Shown piece by piece: positions 62,005 through 64,000 of a stretch of 64,000 nucleotides of DNA (position 1 is the stretch's first letter; each line of letters opens with the position of its first letter). The stretch lies in NCBI RefSeq assembly GCF_030252185.1, contig NZ_CP126970.1:2728001-2792000 (forward strand). The letters are read 5' to 3'. A program made the translations under genes and the position numbers. The notes beneath the pieces were generated by a model. The model was given only the letters and a program-made list of their open reading frames with translations. It was not told where the DNA came from and did not search any database. The DNA is from Corynebacterium suedekumii (GTDB lineage Bacteria > Actinomycetota > Actinomycetes > Mycobacteriales > Mycobacteriaceae).

Positions 62005-62511
62005 CTAGAAGAGGAACGCCAGGATCGCGACGACGGACATGAGGATCAGGGTGGCGATCAGGGCCGTGCTGCCCTTGGTCAGCCGAGCCTCGAGGATGAG
62101 GCGGGCGAACCAGCTCAGGGCGGCGACCTCCTCGACGGGGAGGGCGACGCCGTCCTCGAACTCGAGGATCGCCGTGCGGACGCCGTTGTCGCCGCCGGAG
62201 AACTGGGCGATCTTGGTGCCGTCGGCGTCGTCGATGATCCAGTTGTTGCTGGATTCGTTGACGAGGGTGAACGTCCGCCCCGCGAGGTCGACGGTGATTG
62301 TCTTGTCCTTGCGGAGGTCGCCGTCGGCGCGGAAGACGCGGCCGTCGGCAAGCGAGGCGTGTGCGCCGGTGTCCTCGTGGTGCGCGAGTGCCCAGGTGGA
62401 GCCGTTGACGGCGGCGGTCTCGTCGGTGAAGCGGCCGAGTTCCTGCGGCCCGGCCTCAGCGAGGAGGACGGGGGCGTCGCGGTCGGTGCGGTCCCAGCTG
62501 GTGTACTTCAT
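62005..62511 (-). CDS. C-tail-anchored hypothetical protein, 168 aa
   Basis: A beta-rich cytoplasmic part similar in style to the next gene (STWALAHHEDTGAHASLADG) and a C-terminal hydrophobic segment (TALIATLILMSVVAILAFLF) that would anchor it in the membrane. It starts 2 nt after the glyS stop. Function unknown; the two genes may be distant paralogues. Confidence 0.68.
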   Translation of the reverse strand: MKYTSWDRTDRDAPVLLAEAGPQELGRFTDETAAVNGSTWALAHHEDTGAHASLADGRVFRADGDLRKDKTITVDLAGRTFTLVNESSNNWIIDDADGTKIAQFSGGDNGVRTAILEFEDGVALPVEEVAALSWFARLILEARLTKGSTALIATLILMSVVAILAFLF

Positions 62512-62513
62512 GC

Positions 62514-63893
62514 TCAGCAACCGACGAGGCGGGTGGCCAGGTAGTCCTGCAGGTCCTCGAGCTTGATGCGCTCCTGGGCCATGGTGTCGCGCTCGCGGAC
62601 GGTGACGGCGCCGTCCTCGAGGGTGTCGAAGTCGACGGTGACGCAGAACGGGGTGCCGATCTCGTCCTGGCGGCGGTAGCGGCGACCGATCGCGCCGGAG
62701 GTGTCGTAGTCGACGTTCCACAGGCCGCGCAGCTGCGCCGCGATCTCCTGCGCCTTCTCGGTCAGCGGCTCCTTCTTGGACAGCGGCAGCACCGCGACCT
62801 TCACCGGGGCGAGGCGGTAGTCCAGCTTGAGCACGACACGCTTATCGACGCCGCCCTTGGCGTTCGGCGCCTCATCCTCATGGTAGGCGTCACACAGGAA
62901 CGCCATCATGGCGCGGCCGAGACCGGCGGCCGGCTCGATGACGTAGGGGATCCACCGCTCGTTGGTCTCCTGGTCGAAGTAGGACAGGTCCTCGCCGGAG
63001 CCCTCGGAGTGGACACGGAGATCGTAGTCGGTGCGGTTGGCCACGCCCTCGAGCTCGCCCCACTTCGAGCCGGCGAAGTGGTAGGCGTACTCGACGTCGA
63101 CGGTGCGCTTGGAGTAGTGGGACAGCTTTTCCTGCGGGTGCTCGTAGAGGCGCAGGTTGTCCGGGTTGATGCCCAGGTCGATGTACCACTGGTAGCGGTC
63201 GTCGATCCACTTCTGGTGCCATTCCTCGTCCTCGCCCGGCTTGACGAAGAACTCCATCTCCATCTGCTCGAACTCGCGGGTGCGGAAGATGAAGTTGCCG
63301 GGGGTGATCTCGTTGCGGAAGGACTTGCCGATGTTGGCGATGCCGAACGGGGGCTTCATCCGCGCGGAAGTCATGACGTTCTTGAAGTTGACGAAGATGC
63401 CCTGCGCCGTCTCCGGGCGGAGGTAGTGCAGGCCCTCCTCGTCGTCGACGGGGCCGAGGAAGGTCTTGAGCAGACCGGAGAACGCCTTCGGCTCGGTCCA
63501 GTTGCCCGGCTGGCCGGTCTCCGGGTCGTTGATGTCGGCCAGGCCGTTGGCCGGCGGGTGGCCGTGCTTCTCCTCGTAGGCCTCGAGAAGGTGGTCGGCG
63601 CGGTACCGCTTGTGGGTGTGCAGCGACTCGACCAGCGGGTCCGTGAACACCTCGACATGGCCGGAGGAGACCCACACCTGGCGGGGCTGGATGATGGAGG
63701 TGTCCACACCGACGACGTCCGCGCGCGAGGTGACCATGTGACGCCACCACTGGCGCTTGATGTTCTCCTTGAGCTCCACGCCGAGCGGCCCGTAGTCCCA
63801 TGCGGACCGGGAACCGCCGTAGATCTCACCGGCCTGGTACACCAGACCACGACGCTTGCACAGGTTGACGACGGTATCGATGACGGACGCCAT
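62514..63893 (-). CDS. glyS: Glycyl-tRNA synthetase (alpha2 type)
   Basis: 459 residues. Class II motifs: [28 protein letters not shown], the [14 protein letters not shown] segment, and the anticodon-binding C-terminal domain ([19 protein letters not shown]). It charges tRNA-Gly. ATG 63893 begins [20 protein letters not shown]. First gene of a three-gene unit. Confidence 0.96.
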   Translation of the reverse strand: MASVIDTVVNLCKRRGLVYQAGEIYGGSRSAWDYGPLGVELKENIKRQWWRHMVTSRADVVGVDTSIIQPRQVWVSSGHVEVFTDPLVESLHTHKRYRADHLLEAYEEKHGHPPANGLADINDPETGQPGNWTEPKAFSGLLKTFLGPVDDEEGLHYLRPETAQGIFVNFKNVMTSARMKPPFGIANIGKSFRNEITPGNFIFRTREFEQMEMEFFVKPGEDEEWHQKWIDDRYQWYIDLGINPDNLRLYEHPQEKLSHYSKRTVDVEYAYHFAGSKWGELEGVANRTDYDLRVHSEGSGEDLSYFDQETNERWIPYVIEPAAGLGRAMMAFLCDAYHEDEAPNAKGGVDKRVVLKLDYRLAPVKVAVLPLSKKEPLTEKAQEIAAQLRGLWNVDYDTSGAIGRRYRRQDEIGTPFCVTVDFDTLEDGAVTVRERDTMAQERIKLEDLQDYLATRLVGC

Positions 63894-63976
63894 GGGGCTT
63901 CATACTCCTCTGGTGGGGATAGATTCATCACGAGTGTAGCCGCCCCTCGCAGGCGGCAGGACACCGGGCATGAGGC

Positions 63977-63999
63977 GGCCACCCCTCGGTTGGGTGGCC
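63977..63999. terminator. Hairpin at the window edge, possible terminator
   Basis: GGCCACCC / GGGTGGCC, a perfect 8-bp stem with a 7-nt loop at the end of the window, upstream of glyS. Whether a T-run follows is outside the window. Confidence 0.45.
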
Positions 64000-64000
64000 C

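Noticed and set aside
1..64000. CRISPR arrays or prophage modules
   Set aside because: No regularly spaced direct repeats, cas genes, or phage structural/lysis genes were seen.

Overview
The window is a high-GC actinobacterial chromosome segment, almost certainly Corynebacterium. The evidence is the protein content (DnaG, Dgt, GlyS and a Cat1-type CoA-transferase of corynebacterial type), many starts with a TANNNT box 6-7 nt upstream of the initiation codon (leaderless transcripts), and ISL3 elements with GGCTCTTC...GAGTGCGT ends like the IS31831 type known from corynebacteria.

Layout. 1-9.3 kb is core: a serine hydrolase running off the edge, an alpha/beta hydrolase, an acyl carrier protein, a HAD phosphatase, a nucleoside hydrolase operon with a broken ridA, a TRIC-family channel, a CAU tRNA and a Tat-exported PhoD phosphatase. 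At tRNA-Asn (9.37 kb) composition changes abruptly. 9.6-16.3 kb is an AT-richer surface-polysaccharide locus: a UDP-ManNAc dehydrogenase, a very large glycosyltransferase and a two-gene ABC exporter. 16.3-30.8 kb is an insertion-sequence graveyard with elements nested inside each other (two IS21, three IS3 and at least three ISL3 elements plus remnants). It also splits a polysaccharide flippase gene. The glycan locus resumes at 30.9-33.4 kb with a hydrolase-like protein and a UDP-GlcNAc 2-epimerase (wecB). Together the wecB and wecC products would make UDP-ManNAcA.

From 33.5 kb core genes return: a YwiC-like membrane protein, a small membrane protein, a G6PDH paralogue divergent from a GH15 enzyme, two GT4 glycosyltransferases, dnaG and a guanyl-specific RNase homologue. 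43.7-47.8 kb is an AT-rich islet with an AAA+ ATPase and a subtilisin-like protease, matching the IetAS anti-phage pair. Then follow an AtzG-like/amidase pair, an in-frame fusion of an HD-domain protein to a CoA-transferase, a GlxA-type regulator, a frameshifted secreted protein, an ArsR-MFS operon, ydcF-dgt and a TPM-domain protein. 59.1-61.4 kb is a second defence-like islet (an Abi_2/HEPN protein plus a DUF559-type protein) between imperfect direct repeats. The window ends with glyS and two downstream genes.

The strongest leads are the Abi_2-DUF559 islet and its flanking repeats, the HD-CoA-transferase fusion, the IetAS islet, and several core enzymes with altered key residues (DnaG zinc ribbon, RNase general base, G6PDH active site, ACP DSL motif).
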